This document shows positions 35,356-48,405 of a stretch of 51,921 nt of DNA, one piece after another; the first letter of the stretch is position 1, and each line of letters starts with the position of its first letter. Origin of the DNA: Zygnema cylindricum (Eukaryota; Streptophyta; Zygnematophyceae; Zygnematales; Zygnemataceae); assembly GCA_037447655.1 (NCBI GenBank), contig JBBHKE010001126.1:1-51921 (forward strand), given 5' to 3'. The notes beneath the pieces were generated by a model. That model was not told the origin of the DNA. It saw only the letters and a list, made by a program, of their open reading frames with translations, and searched no databases. The position numbers and the translations under genes were made by a program.

Positions 35356-35548
35356 TTACTGTTAAAGTTTTTTCGTCTCTTAAAACATACACACATGTCG
35401 AATTGTGGTTCTGACGGTTGCGATTGAAAGCCAAAATTTTCACCTTCCGATTGGTGGTCTCCATGTGAAAATCGGACAAGTGTGTACGGAGAAAAGATTT
35501 TTTAAGTGGCGAAAAAATTGTTTACACTAATTTACGCAGTGTACTGTA
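35356..35548. mobile_element. Small TIR element of the same type, left end cut by the outer Harbinger-like insertion
   Basis: Contains GCGATTGAAAGCC, CCGATTGGTGG and GACAAGTGTGTACGGAG in family order, ending CGCAGTGTA. Its left terminus is not at this position, because the outer 6.7-kb element begins and ends here. Confidence 0.65.
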
Positions 35549-35603
35549 CGGATATCGTTTACCATTGAGCTTTCTTAATAATATCTTATTTTTTTACGAT
35601 AGG

Positions 35604-35698
35604 CGGTCTCCAAATGAAATTGGACACGTGTTGCAATAAAAAGAAAATGATTTAAACGGTGCGAGAAAATATCAATACTAATAATAGTACGCTATGTA
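35604..35698. repeat. Right-half fragment of the small TIR family
   Basis: Starts at AGGCGGTCTCCAAATG and runs to a degenerate GTACGCTATGTA end. The left half is missing. Confidence 0.5.
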
Positions 35699-36131
35699 AT
35701 CTGTGGTCAAATGCCTTTTAGAATACTTTTAGTGCGATACTTTTAGAATATTTATCATATACGACTTTCGCAAATTGAAACACACTTGTAAATGGAATTT
35801 GTCAGTAATAGTACCCTCTACACGTGTAAAAGGTCAAGGAAAGGAGACGTGAACAAATTCGTCAACGTTTTTTTTGTTTTTGTTTTTGTTTTCGTTTTTT
35901 TTTGTTTTTGTTTGTATGTTTGTACGTTTGTTTTCGTTTTTGTTTTCACTCTTGTTTGCCTTTTCTTTTTTGGGAACGCTTATTTTAGGGCTCGTGTAAA
36001 TAGTTCTTCATTTATGGTACGCGTTTTGGGGTATAATGTGGGAAAAAGGTTAAGACTATGCAGTCAATATTCAAGCAAAAAAGACATAATAAAGCAAAAT
36101 AAAAACCATAATTAGAAAAATGGCATTAACT

Positions 36132-36250
36132 TACACCGTCCATTCCTATTAGCGTTGATTGCTTCTTAATGTTAACTACACTTAATTATGTTCAGCAATG
36201 TGGTACATTATGTGCCACTTAACTAACTAAAGTTATTAACACTTGGGTCA
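36132..36250. repeat. TACACCG-family fragment
   Basis: Begins TACACCGTCCATTCCTATTA and continues with GCGTTGATTGC...AGTTATTAACAC. The right end is missing. Confidence 0.5.
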
Positions 36251-36299
36251 AAAAATCGACTAAATACGACTACGATATATCAAATAATACGACCAATTA

Positions 36300-36415
36300 A
36301 AATGAGTTTTGTACCTATACCTATTATTATAAATTTTATGCCTATAAAATGAGCTTTATACCTTTACCCATTAAAGTGTTCTTTATACCTATACCTATTA
36401 AAATGAGTTTTACTA
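36300..36415 (+). repeat. Degenerate tandem repeat, about 50-bp unit
   Basis: ATTAAAATGAG(T/C)TTT followed by TACCTATACCTATTA recurs about two and a half times. Confidence 0.6.
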
Positions 36416-36560
36416 AAAACTTGTGATGGTAAACCATCTTACATGGAAACAAAAGAAATGAAGAGCCAAAACGGAACTGAAAAAACTCACACAGAATCAA
36501 TCAAACACAAAGAACAACAATTTGAAAAAACCTAAAAACGACAGATTAATTCCTTAACGA
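36415..36560 (-). repeat. LINE 3'-end fragment
   Basis: Carries GATGGTAAACCATC (36425-36438) followed by ACTGAAAAAACTCACAC, as at 26572. A short opposite-oriented trace lies near 35563-35595 (TTTACCATTGAGC). Confidence 0.55.
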
Positions 36561-37639
36561 AAGACTAATTACATCTAAACCTTTTCGATTCAACATTTCA
36601 CAAAAGTTATATTAAAAAGTAAAAACCGACAAGCAACATCACTTCAAAAATTACCACAAAACCTAAGTATCATAAAAAAAAACGATTTAACTCGAAAAAA
36701 GCAATTCGAAGGTGTTTAAGCTCAATGGTATTATTTCCAGGTCTTGTTTTTTTTCAAGATACCTTACTTTTTTTTTTCTTCCTTTTCCGATGACTGTAAT
36801 TTCAAACCTGACAAACTTTGAAAACTTTTTATATGACTCTTAAGAACACCACAATGTGACACATGTCCTAATTCCTTGAAAAGTACAAAGTTTTATACAC
36901 ACCTCTTTCACGCCCTTAAAAGTACACTAAAACTGTAAAAACTTTTACTTTAGTCCAAAAACCGACCCAAAAAAAAACAAAAAGTGGCTCCTTTCTCACT
37001 CTAAAATCTTCTAAACGTTTCTAAGAACCATTGAAGAACTTTAAAAATACAAATTTTTTATATGTACAGTGCTATTTTGTTAAAGAAGAGTTGGAAACTC
37101 GAATATTTCGGAACTCGAGAATTTACGACGTCCACGATACGATCACATACAGGGCAAAAAGAAATACAGAAAAAATCGATGTCGATCAATCAATTCGATC
37201 AATCTTTCAAATTTTTTTTTTTTGGTGAGTCAGGGTTCTGATCTGATCAGGATCGGATTTCCGGGAGAGAGAGGGAAAGAAAGGAAAGAATCGAGAATGA
37301 AAGAGAAAGAAGGAAGAAGGAAGAGGGAAGGAAGAAACTCAATTGATTAAATGCCACTTTCCGTCGGAAATTATGCTATATTCAGATTCACCTATTCTGC
37401 GTCTGCATCTCAAATCAAAAGAGAGAGAAAGGAATAGAGGCAAAATAACTTAATGGTCACAAACAAAGATTATCGTTAAGAATACAAAACCAGAGAAAGG
37501 AGAACATAAATCACTATAATTTTGAGATTTATGGACTTAAGTTTGCCACACAAAAATCAAAGGTGGTAATACTGGAAATATGTAAACGTGACTAAGTAGT
37601 CATAGACAGTACAGTACAGTACAGTATTGATTGGCATTC
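36561..37639. other. No gene recognised
   Basis: AT-rich DNA with a purine tract (37264-37335, GAAAGAAAGGAAAGA-like) and T-runs. Confidence 0.6.
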
Positions 37640-37831
37640 ATTAACGAAAACATTTTCTCTGTGCACACTTGTCAGTTTGTTTATCCGACGGTTGCGACTG
37701 AAAGACAAGATTTTCACCTTCCGATTGGCGGACTAAAAGAAAAAATTGGACTTAAGTGTACGGAGAAAAGATGTTTTTGTGGCAAATAAAGGTTAACACT
37801 TAACACGAATAGCATAGGGATACAAGGTGTA
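37640..37831. mobile_element. Small TIR element, intact copy
   Basis: Holds CTCTGTGCACACTTGTC, GCGACTGAAAG, CCGATTGGCGGAC and AAGTGTACGGAG, ending AAGGTGTA. It lies directly beside the split copy at 37851-38599. A CAGTA microsatellite (37610-37630) abuts its left side. Confidence 0.65.
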
Positions 37832-37850
37832 CTGCACTTATGGTAAAGTA

Positions 37851-38599
37851 CACCGTGAATCGCTATTAGAAATAATGTTTTTTTGCCACTTATAAACATA
37901 TTTTCTCCGTACACACATGTCGGATTGTGGATCTAACGGTTGCGATTGAAAGGTACACCGCGCATCGTTATTAGTGTCAACGACACTAATTTGGGTTATT
38001 AAAATTTTGATTTTTTTCCTCAAATAGGATACATGATTTTAATTTTTCCTTGACGTTAATTAAGGTACCGTACAAAATAGCGTAAGGACGAATTATAATA
38101 ATATCTAATAGTGTGGTGTACGGTCGATGTCAGACCGTACATAAATGTACCTTTCAAGGAAAATCTACAAAAATGAGTTATTCAGACGCGCACGCATAGG
38201 ATCGTGCCAAAAAACGGGGATTGTTAAACACGTAAATTCGTCTTATGTACGGATATTTAAATTTCACGACGACGTACGATTTTTAATATTTTGTACGAAT
38301 ACATATATTAATGTATATAATCGTACAACGAATATTCCATTTTTGCTGTTCCCAAATTAGCATAAACGCCGAAATTAGAATACACCTTTTTAAAAAAAAA
38401 AAAAAAATCTTAACTAGCGTCAATGACGGTATATTTACTCTCACACTATTTAAACTTTGACACTAATAACGATGCGCGGTGTAGTATTCTCAGCTTCCAA
38501 TTGGCGGTCTTAAAGTGAAATCGGACATGTGTGTAGGGATAAAAGATGTTTTGAGTGGCGAAAAAAATGTTAACATTAATAGCGATACACGGTGCAGTA
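37851..38599. mobile_element. Small TIR element split by a 530-bp insertion
   Basis: The left half 37851-37953 (TACACCGTGAATCGC to GCGATTGAAAG) and the right half 38484-38599 (CCAATTGGCGG to ATACACGGTGCA) join in the order seen in unbroken copies. The interruption is the TIR element 37954-38483. Confidence 0.82.
37954..38483. mobile_element. TACACCG-family TIR element, 530 bp, nested
   Basis: Perfect ends TACACCGCGCATCG / CGATGCGCGGTGTA, longer with the adjoining bases. The interior matches the 9333-9878 copy, including the GTACGGTC...GACCGTAC hairpin. It interrupts the small TIR element whose halves lie at 37851-37953 and 38484-38599. Confidence 0.85.
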
Positions 38600-39684
38600 A
38601 AATATATGGAGAGACCTGTTCGTTTTACCGGCTAAAGATACTTGGAGTGTTACGTTACCGTGAGTTTGTGGCAAAAAATCCTTTTGTCTTGTCTCTAAAG
38701 GTCAAAGCTGCAGTACGAAAAAGTACGGTATGGTACATCAGTACATCACCCATTGTAGGATTCATGACGTCACTTCAGAGATTCAACTTGTTCATTCGTT
38801 CCGTTTTCGTCTGATTGTTTGCTAGAAGATTCTCCCAGCGCCGTTGGATTATCATTAGTTTATCCGATAAACCGTTAGCTCCTTAACAGGAAAAGCGTTA
38901 TACTGTGTACTGTAGTTATAGACAACACTCTGATTATGTCTATGTCAGTGATCCAAGGATGACTCGTCGGACGGCTAACAACAGAAAATGTCGATCGGAC
39001 GGCCAAAAATCTATTTTTGTGCTGTCCTCGAATTTCATGATGATGATGATGGTGATTCCGTGATGCAGTACAGTACTGTAAAAAACAGCACTGTACTGTA
39101 CCGTATCGAGCTCGGCAGGTAACGTGTCGTACAGTACGCTACATGTGTCCAAGAAATTTTCATTCGTTTGTATAAAACCGTCTTACGGTACGTTACTGTA
39201 CTCGAGAACGAATCATTTTTCTGTTTTCTTTTTGAATTTTTGACTTTTCAAAACAGCCAACCTAACCGAAGAAGATTCAAAATAGCATGTTTTGTTAATT
39301 TATGTTCTTTCTCTTTCTCGTTGATGCAAAATTGCAATGAAACAAGAATTAACGTCAAAGTCTATTCTTTTACAAATTTTCAGTTTAGAATACAGTCAGC
39401 ATTTACAACATCTATCCTTTCTTTATGGCTTGAAGGAATGCATTCTTCTGTTTTATCTCCTTCAGAACCTTACATTGGTTCTCTTTGTTTCCACACTAAA
39501 AACGGTGATGTCTATTGAAACAGAAGCTTTCAACTGCATTTATTACAATTGTACTCAATGTTGAAAACGTTGATATAATTTCCGATCTTTTCATCGTATT
39601 TATTTTGAAAATTTGACTGAAGGATTTCTAGGAATAATTTGTAAGCTCAGACCAGAAGGTTGCTGCCCGTCCGTACTATTAACC
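38600..39684 (+). promoter_or_regulatory. WAPL upstream region and probable 5'UTR
   Basis: No other gene. A GTACAGTACTGT...CAGCACTGTACTGTACC inverted repeat lies at about 39065-39103 and a GATGAT run at 39038-39052. The start codon is set by protein conservation at 39685; there is no clear TATA box or transcription start. Confidence 0.4.
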
Positions 39685-42600
39685 ATGCTTATCCGTACGT
39701 ATCAGAGAAGACAAAGATACGGAGGGCGAAGCAGCCAATCAGATGATGGCTCTCAAGATTCCTTTTGGAACTCTCAAGACTCACTTTTGTTTGGAGCTTA
39801 TTCTTCTCAGGTACTAAAAGAATGGTAGCTAATAATTAATACCTTTGCAGAAGCTCATTTATTTTCTTTTTCTTTTATATTTTTCAAATGTTTATGTTTT
39901 AAATGTCAATGAATGCTTGATGAACGCCTCAAGACTGTGTTCAACTTCTCTCAAATGTCTTAGAAAGGCCTGTTTTGGAAATTGTATTTTTTATCAAAAG
40001 TGTCATTTTTGTGAATAGTCGGTTTCAGTGTGGAATAAACAAATTGCATGCATTCCCGGCATTTGTAATGGTAAGTAGTTTTGGACAATCGGGTTTTCCA
40101 CCAGTTTTGTAAACTTCAAAATTTAAGTACATTATGGTGAAGCAAAGGGAGGGAGGAACCGTACAAGAATGCAAGAATTTGTTGGCATCTAGTTTGTTTG
40201 TTGTTTTTATTTACGAATGCTACTCTAGAAGCTCACATTAGGTTCTTAATGAGAGCAAAGAAATGAGTTTCTTCATGTTGTTTACTTCATTATCGTCCTT
40301 GTTTTTAAGATTTGTTTAAATAATAATATTCAGCGGTCATGCCAATTGGTTAAAGATCAGTAGACTTATTAGAGTTAAACATTTTTCAGGCATTCAAAGT
40401 ACTGTTCTCAATGCACAGTTTTCCGATTTTCAATCGTGACGTCATGTTCGAAGGGTAAGGCCGTTACTTTTCGATTGCTTGCCTCAGAACAAAAATCCAA
40501 TGGTTGATCTAAAAGTTAAACCCCTTTGACTGTTCGGAAAACGTTCAACTCTAATAATGATTCCCGGTGTTGTGTGATCCTCTCAACATCCCTCCATTTT
40601 GCTTTAGGCTCTAAGCGGAAAGGAACCCTAAAATTTAGGGGATATTCAGAGTATTCATGTTGATAACCTGAACCCATATGCGTGCTTCCTAAAATGCCAT
40701 TAGGTGGCGAACACGCTACAAGATGTCATTCATTCCCCTGCCTGTTAACAGTTTATGTAATTTAGACTGCCACGAGATTATTGTGATTGTTGTATCTTGG
40801 AAAGTATTATAGACAGGCTTTGTTGGCATTTTATGGATGTAATGGGATAATTATACATACGCTATTACTGGTGATATGTAGTCAGTGTAATCGTACAGAA
40901 AAATGCACGTTTCTTACAAATTGTACAGTTTTCTGTTTGCTATGATTACTGCGCCAGTAATGCCAGTTACAGAATTCGCAGAATCCCCCTAAAAACGTGT
41001 AAGCCTGACACCAGACTTCCTTGCATTAAGTTACTACACTGTGTATTGTTATTAGCGTCAATGCCATTATATCGGTGTCCCTAGATTTTACCACTCAAAT
41101 CTAAAATAGTACCAATGCCGCTAATTGCTTTTTTCTTAACGCTATCTCTTTAAACGGTTAAGAATCAACCACGTCATTTGGAACTGAATTATAATTCTTA
41201 ACACTGATATAAACCCTTTACCCTAAAGGCGATTCCTGGTGTACTGTGTTGTTTATCAGCATTGTGAGCAGCAACAAGCTGGTCAACAGTCAATATGCAT
41301 TTCTTAGTTCAAATGTGCAAAAACATGTGAAAACGCTATATGTGGTTACCCCATCCCATACGCGTGTTATATGGTCTAGGCTAACCACATATAGTGTCCC
41401 ATATACTATGCGTATACTATGGGGTAACCACATATAGCTTTTTCAACTGTTTTGGCAAATGTGAACTATGATGCATTTCCTTTGGTTTGGCATGTTAAAG
41501 GCCAGGCGTTCTTATATTCTCTGTAGATCTGAGTCTTTATCAAATTTCTACTTCCACGTCCTCATTAATATGCTTCAAAAATCCATAGTGGGAGCAATGA
41601 CACCAATGGACTTGTGAGTTGGTTGAAGAACTACAGTACAGAGGGGACAGGTTGAAGCATGCCTGTTGTACTGCCTTTGTCATAAAGAGATTGTGTGAAA
41701 TGAACATCAAAGTAAGGTGAACGCTGTTGACATTAACACCCAAGTTGACCAATTTGATTGTTTTGCAGGAATCCCAGGCTGAAGATTTGGACCTTAGCCA
41801 GCCATCAAGATATTCATCAGAACCTGACATGAGTGCGTTTCATTTCAGTCAGACAGATGAGGAAGAAAGTGGTCCGTTGGACCAAGATACAGGAGAAGAA
41901 AACATAGGTGGAAAGCTTGATTTTCTTCTGCCATCAAAATCGAATAGATCAGAGAATCTGAGGGATAGTTATATGAATGTGTCGAAGTCCCGGAAGAAAA
42001 CCTCAGTAGTTCAATCACATTCTGCCCCATCATCTCCTTCTCGCAATCTTAATAGGAAGAGAAAATTCGATGCAGGAACAAGAACACAAAAGTCTCTCAA
42101 AATGCCATCATTATTTTATAATGCAAATGTTGATAACGGGGCAGCTTTAGGTGGGGCAATTGTTCGTCATAGGAAAGGCGAGAGTAAGTTGAATAATGGA
42201 TTGGGAAAAGGATGTAGAGTGGGGAGAACTTCAAAACAGAAAGGAAGGTCGGGTTTGGTTTTTGCTGAAGTTCCTGAGGCTCCTCCTTCTGCGTCACTTA
42301 TGGAGGCTCAGGAGAGTGGAGAGATGATCGAACATGTTGATGAAGCTAATTTTGCCATGGATGGTCTCAAGAAAGGTCAACCACTGCGAGTTTTACGAGC
42401 GAGTATGACCACTATGGCCCAATTATGTAAATCTGCAGACCGGAGAAGGCTTCTTAAAACCCATGGGTGAGTTTTATTGTGGATGACAAATTAAACTGCC
42501 AATAGTTAAATGCAGCTTCCTCGGTAATTACTGTTGATGAACTAATTGAATGGTTGGAAAATAGTGCCACGCATGCACGCAGAAAAAGGGGTTATATGTA

Positions 42601-45600
42601 AGGGACATAATACTGCGGTCCCTAAGTTATGTATATGTCTTAAACTTAGGTACAATGTGAATGGTTTAATGTTTTGAGGATATATTCAAGCCGAGGCTCC
42701 ATACCATAAGTTAGTCGGACTATCAACATCAAGCTACACTGTTTACTCTATTTACTGTTGATGGACTACTCGTTGAAGTAGAAAAATAGTACGCCCACAC
42801 TTGTTCATGTGCGCCAAAAAGGGGGCCCATGTGGGCGCTTGTTGTCCGCTGTTATCTCCTGAGTAATGTTGTGATCTAACTAATTATGTTCATTTTCAGA
42901 ACATTAGCAGATGTGTCAGCTTCAGAATGTTATTACGATCCACACTACTTGTGAAGTTCTGTTCGATATGTTTGTAGGCTCCTAAGGATTGGGAAACTAA
43001 GTTCAGCTGTTTATTAAACAAGTTCAAACAAATTATGCAACATAGTTTTGCTTTGTGCCAGAAAGGTGTTTTAATGGCCTCCATTGTGACCATGAATGTT
43101 TATAAAGCATGATATTATACCCAACATGTGCTGGTTGTTTTCTTGCCTAGCCTAACTATAAATAAGGGCTTTAGGGTTATAGGTCCTGACAATAGGTTTG
43201 AATTGCTTAAAGCATTTCAAATCTCTCTTTCAATATGCATCTTGACCTAGTTGAATTATATGTTTAGTTTTTGTGTTAAATGACAAGGTGTTTCGATCTG
43301 TATTACAAAGAACAGGTCGTCTTTATGTTTGTTGAATTCTTTATTTCATGTTTTGGCTTCGATGTGGGATTCACAGATTAGCTTGTCCTCTCGTTGAGGC
43401 AGTAGTTTCTTTACCGATGGATGATCCTCCCCTCACTCTTGCTGCAGCAGCTGTACTTTTCTTTCTCGCGAGTGATGTAAGTTATGGACAACTTCTTCTC
43501 TCCCATACAAGTCTCTGAGACTCTTGACAGTTCTGATTGGCTGGTCATAAGGCCCATGGGCAACTTCATGGAAAGGCGGATATAAATTGAAGTACACCGT
43601 GTCATTATTTGTGTTCATGTTTTATTCGTCACTCAAATCAACTTTTCTCTGTGCACGCTTGTCGGATTATTAATCTGACGGTTGCGATTTTTACCTTCTG
43701 ATTGGTGGTCTTCAAATGGACATCGGATAGGTGTGACAACGGGAGAAAAGTTGATTTAAGTGGCGAAAAAACACCAACACTAATAAAAATACGCGGTCTA
43801 GACTTAGTTAAGGCTTTAGAGACAGTGAGAGTGAATTTTGGGAGGGTGAATAATGTTTCTGCTAGACGATCTCTTAGGTTTTCTCTTGTGGAAGAGTACA
43901 GATCTACGATTTCTGTTTACCAAATGCTTACGAAATTTCAGGAAATAATCTCCATATAAGAAGAAAGTGAATGATGGAAGCTTTAATACAGGGCTGTATT
44001 GTACTTCATGAGAACATGGCAAATTACACTCATGCGATTTTGAGCAGTGCACTTTTAATTTTGAAACTCAGATCTGGCATCTGTTGGGCGTTCATTTTGC
44101 AGGGTCATGATGAAGACCTTTTTGACTCCACAAAGCTTATCCAGTTTCTTCTACGCCTACTAGAATCTAATGATGGTATACTTGCAACAAAAGTTTCAAA
44201 AGTTGGTGGAGGAAACAGGTCGGTGGTTTTTGGAAAATCAGTAAGCGACAAACTTGGAGCCACAGTAGTTAAACGCATTCGTGCTCTCTTTCAGTTGGAC
44301 AGGAAAAGTGAAGAGGGAAACATGGAGACAGACAAAAAAGGTGGAGGAGGAGGAGGACATGGGAAGGGAGAAATTGCTGATTTATCCTCTCAATATGGTG
44401 TGGTTATGGGGGAAGAAGTTACTCCTTCGTGGCTTGCCTTACTCACCTTGGAGAGTGCTTGTAGTTCGGCCATCGTCCTTGACGGTAAGAATCTCTCATT
44501 TTTGACTTAAATAGGAAGATAAGTATTTCTGTGAGAGTAAGAATGCAGTTCACTTGTCACTAAGTTAATGAAGATATTGTTTGATACTTTTTATTTTGTG
44601 AGCTTCACTGTTGTTCGACTTGACAGAATGTTTTCCAATGTTATCATTAAAAACCTTGTTCTATGTCATTAAGTGTAATTTATTGCTAACAGAAATGCTG
44701 TTCAATAATAACAGAATGTAGTTTCATAATGTCGAAAAATTCCAGTTTGATGGTAACAACATGTAATTCAGTAATGTTGAAAAGGTACTAATGAAGGAGG
44801 CTATGGGAACAGATGTAAATGGAGGGAGTGGTGGATTGAAAGTTGGTCGATTTAAAGAACGATTGAGAGAAGAGGGAGGGCTCGACTCTGTTTGTGAACT
44901 TGCAAGCCTTTGTGTCGTCCGTTTACAGGTGATTTGCGTTTTCCTTTGGAAGTCTTTTGAATTTAAGAAAATGAGAGAGCGAACAGAGCCAGAGGATAAC
45001 CATTTAAGCATAGACAGGTGGGCTAACTTTTTTCATTTTTGAGATTTTTTTGCTGTGAAGGGAGGCCAGAATGACAATGTTTGTAGACCATTTAATGGGG
45101 TATATGGCGATTGGAAGTGCCATGAAGTGAGACATCATTTATATACGGTTGTGGAGGGGAGAATTTTGTGTCAGGGCCAGAAGACCACTTGTTATATTCC
45201 AGTTCTTTTTGTAAATTTTTACTTATGGTGATTTAATATGTACCATTCTGTTGAAGACAAACCTTAGTGTCGGGAACTATTCAATGTATACCAATTTTTA
45301 ATATATAGCTATTGAAAAAACAACTATCCAATATTACGCTTAATGTACATATTGTTATATTTAAAACTTACCATATACCACTTTATATAAAACTCTATCT
45401 GTACCATCTAGCATTGAAGCTTTTTCAAACCAACTTTTAGCATTATGACTGATGCATTTCCATTGTTAGTATGAAGATTGACCCATAACAGAAAAAGTAC
45501 ACCACTTTTCAATACAAAAGCGCAATACAATATCACTTTTAATGTAGATCATATGCACATGTCGACATTAAAAGACAAGGATTCCAGACAAGGATTTACA

Positions 45601-48335
45601 TGTACCATTTCTACGTTAAACCTGCTGTAAATCATGTATCTATATTGAAATCTTTTATATTTCTCCATGTAATCCTGTTCTGAGTGTAGGCTGATTAAAT
45701 GTTATGAAAGTTAGTTAGTTGAATGATACTGAGTGAAATTCTGTCATAAGCAGAGTAAACGACCATACAAAGCAAGCCCATCTCCCTCTCCCTCTCTTTC
45801 TTTCTCTCGTCCGCCCCTTCTTTTCCTGTATACAAATCTGCCACAAGAGGGATGGTGGGACTGCAGGAACTTCTAAAAGCGCCTGAGGAGGTATTACTGA
45901 AGGAAGGGAGAGAAGGAAACCATGGAGAACGAGAGAAAGAGGATGGGAGAGGAGAACTGGCAATGCTTCTGCGATGTCTGCGATTATTGGAACACATGAC
46001 ATTTCTCAGTGAGACGAATAAGGTTGGTTTTACCCCCCTTAATTATGAACACTGTGATTATTATAAATGTAAAAAAATGCTATTTAAAGGTATTGCTTTC
46101 TTTAGACTTATACTTGTTTCAGTTGATATTATTATTTTCTTTTCCTTTCATTTTAGTCATTCACTGAGGCTTTGGGATAGAAAGCCATCAATTAGCAAAT
46201 GTCAAAGAACTTGTCAAGAACATATTACAAAATCTACCTGGTTCATGCCTCCCGTTGTAGAAATTGTTAATCAAAAAACATGCTGAAACGCTTAATCTGC
46301 AATACTTTAAACTTACTTTTTTACCGTCCCTTTTGTTTTACAGAATTATTTGCTTGAACTTTCTGTAAAACAAGAATCTGATGGAGAGCTTCGTCGCGCA
46401 TTTGTGACCCTCCTATTGAGTAGCATTGAAGCTTTATCTGGTAAGTGGATGCTGTTTTTTTTTTTTTTGAACTAGTTTTTGAAATGTACAAAAGCTGTTT
46501 TATTATATTATCATACACTTTTTTTTTCCCGGGGCGGCTTTTTGCAGGTCTAGATGCCAACTGGGGTAAAATTTTGGGAAAACGACAGGAGAGAAATGAT
46601 TCCGAGAGAGAGAGGACATTTGTGACTACTGTTGTAGATGAGAAAAAGTTCCCATCTCCCCATATTCCAGTCAAACCTGTTTCCTCAGATCATCTTACAA
46701 ACGTCAATAAATTTTCATCGGAGCGTGGAGAATTTTCCTACGGTAATGAAATTCTAGAAACAGTTGAGAAAAGTACAGAATGCGTACTTTTTCAAGACTC
46801 CGTCGAGCAAGATAGCTATAATAGTTTGACAGGTACCGAATCACAAATGGATGAGGAAGATATAGGAGGCTCTTCTCAAGAATTTTCTGTTCGTGTTTAT
46901 GAAAGAAGGAAAGACTCTGGTAAAAGAAGGAGAGAAGGAGGAGGAGGAAGTAGTGGTGGAGCTGAATTGAAGACAGATCAGATTCATGGCAGAAAAAGGG
47001 CAGTCGAAAATTATGTAAGTACAGGATGTAAAGAAGAGGTGGAGGATGATAGTCAGGAGGAAGAGAATGTAAAGAGTGAACACCGCTTGTATACTTCTCG
47101 TGGTCGCCCTCCTCTCCCTCCTCGTCCTGAGCTTTCTGTATGGGGAAATGGTCAAACTTCCACTTCTGTAGCTAAAGGGAAACTGCCCTTGGAACAAAAG
47201 TCTTTCTCTTTCTTCAATTCACATCAGATCAGTGGAAGTAAACAGGGTAAATTGGATAAACAGGGAAGTTTTTGTAACGATGGGGATAGTATTGTCAAAT
47301 CTGAATTAGTAGAGGTATCTGACTTTTGTTCTTCAGACGAGTTCGATTTTGAAATGGATTTTGCGAAAATGGATTCTTCAAATCCCAGGAAAGTGAGGGC
47401 TCCTTTGAAGTTAGGGCTAGAATTGAGTGCAGAAATGCACAATCGTATAACAGGAGAAGGTGGGCAAATGGTGATATCTAAGAATTCTGTACGTTTAAAT
47501 ACACCCACTAATAGTTTTAAGCTTAGCACAAATGCTGTTTCTTTTAATAAAATTGAGGATCCATTCCGTTTTGATATGGAGCTAGAGAGAGGGAAAAGAC
47601 ATAATTCCCAAGCTGTTGAACAAGATGTAAAAAAGATAAAGTCAGAAGGATTTGAAGGGAAGGACACGACGGAGGAACAGTTGAAACTTCACCGACTTTT
47701 AATTGGCGACTGTTTAGTCTCAGCTGTGAAGGTAAAAATGGTTTTCCCTACGTCAACTTCAGGTGGTCTGAAATTGAGTTTCTGTAAGGTTTCTGGTAGA
47801 TTTTGGATTTAGTGTCAGATCCAAGATGGACTATGGCAAGTTTAACCCCTATTTGTAGTTAACGTGCTAAGAAAGTAATACACGTAATCAATTGGATATA
47901 CTAACAGTATAGACAGGAGAATAATACGCAATTCACTCTTATTAGTGTGGACAGACTAATGGTGTATATATGTTGATGAAGCGGTGTCAATAAAGTGGAT
48001 GTCCATATTACTTCATTTCATACCCTACATGGATGCTTGTAGCTCACAACTTTTTTGTTGGTCAGAACTGATAGAAAGAAAATAAATCAAACAGAAGTGG
48101 AATACAGTAACCCACACTCTGTAGGTATGCAGGCCTTAACAACACCAGCCTTTAAGAATTCATATTTTCCAGACCAGTGGATGAGATTTACCAATTTTAT
48201 ATATTTTTAGTCGTCAATGGAAAGTAGTTTTCACAATAAAAAGGGTAAGGAGCAGTAAATGTTGAGTACTCAATTTTCAATCTTAAAAACGTTAAACATA
48301 TATATATACATATATATTATGTATATATATATGTA

Positions 48336-48405
<70 letters not shown>

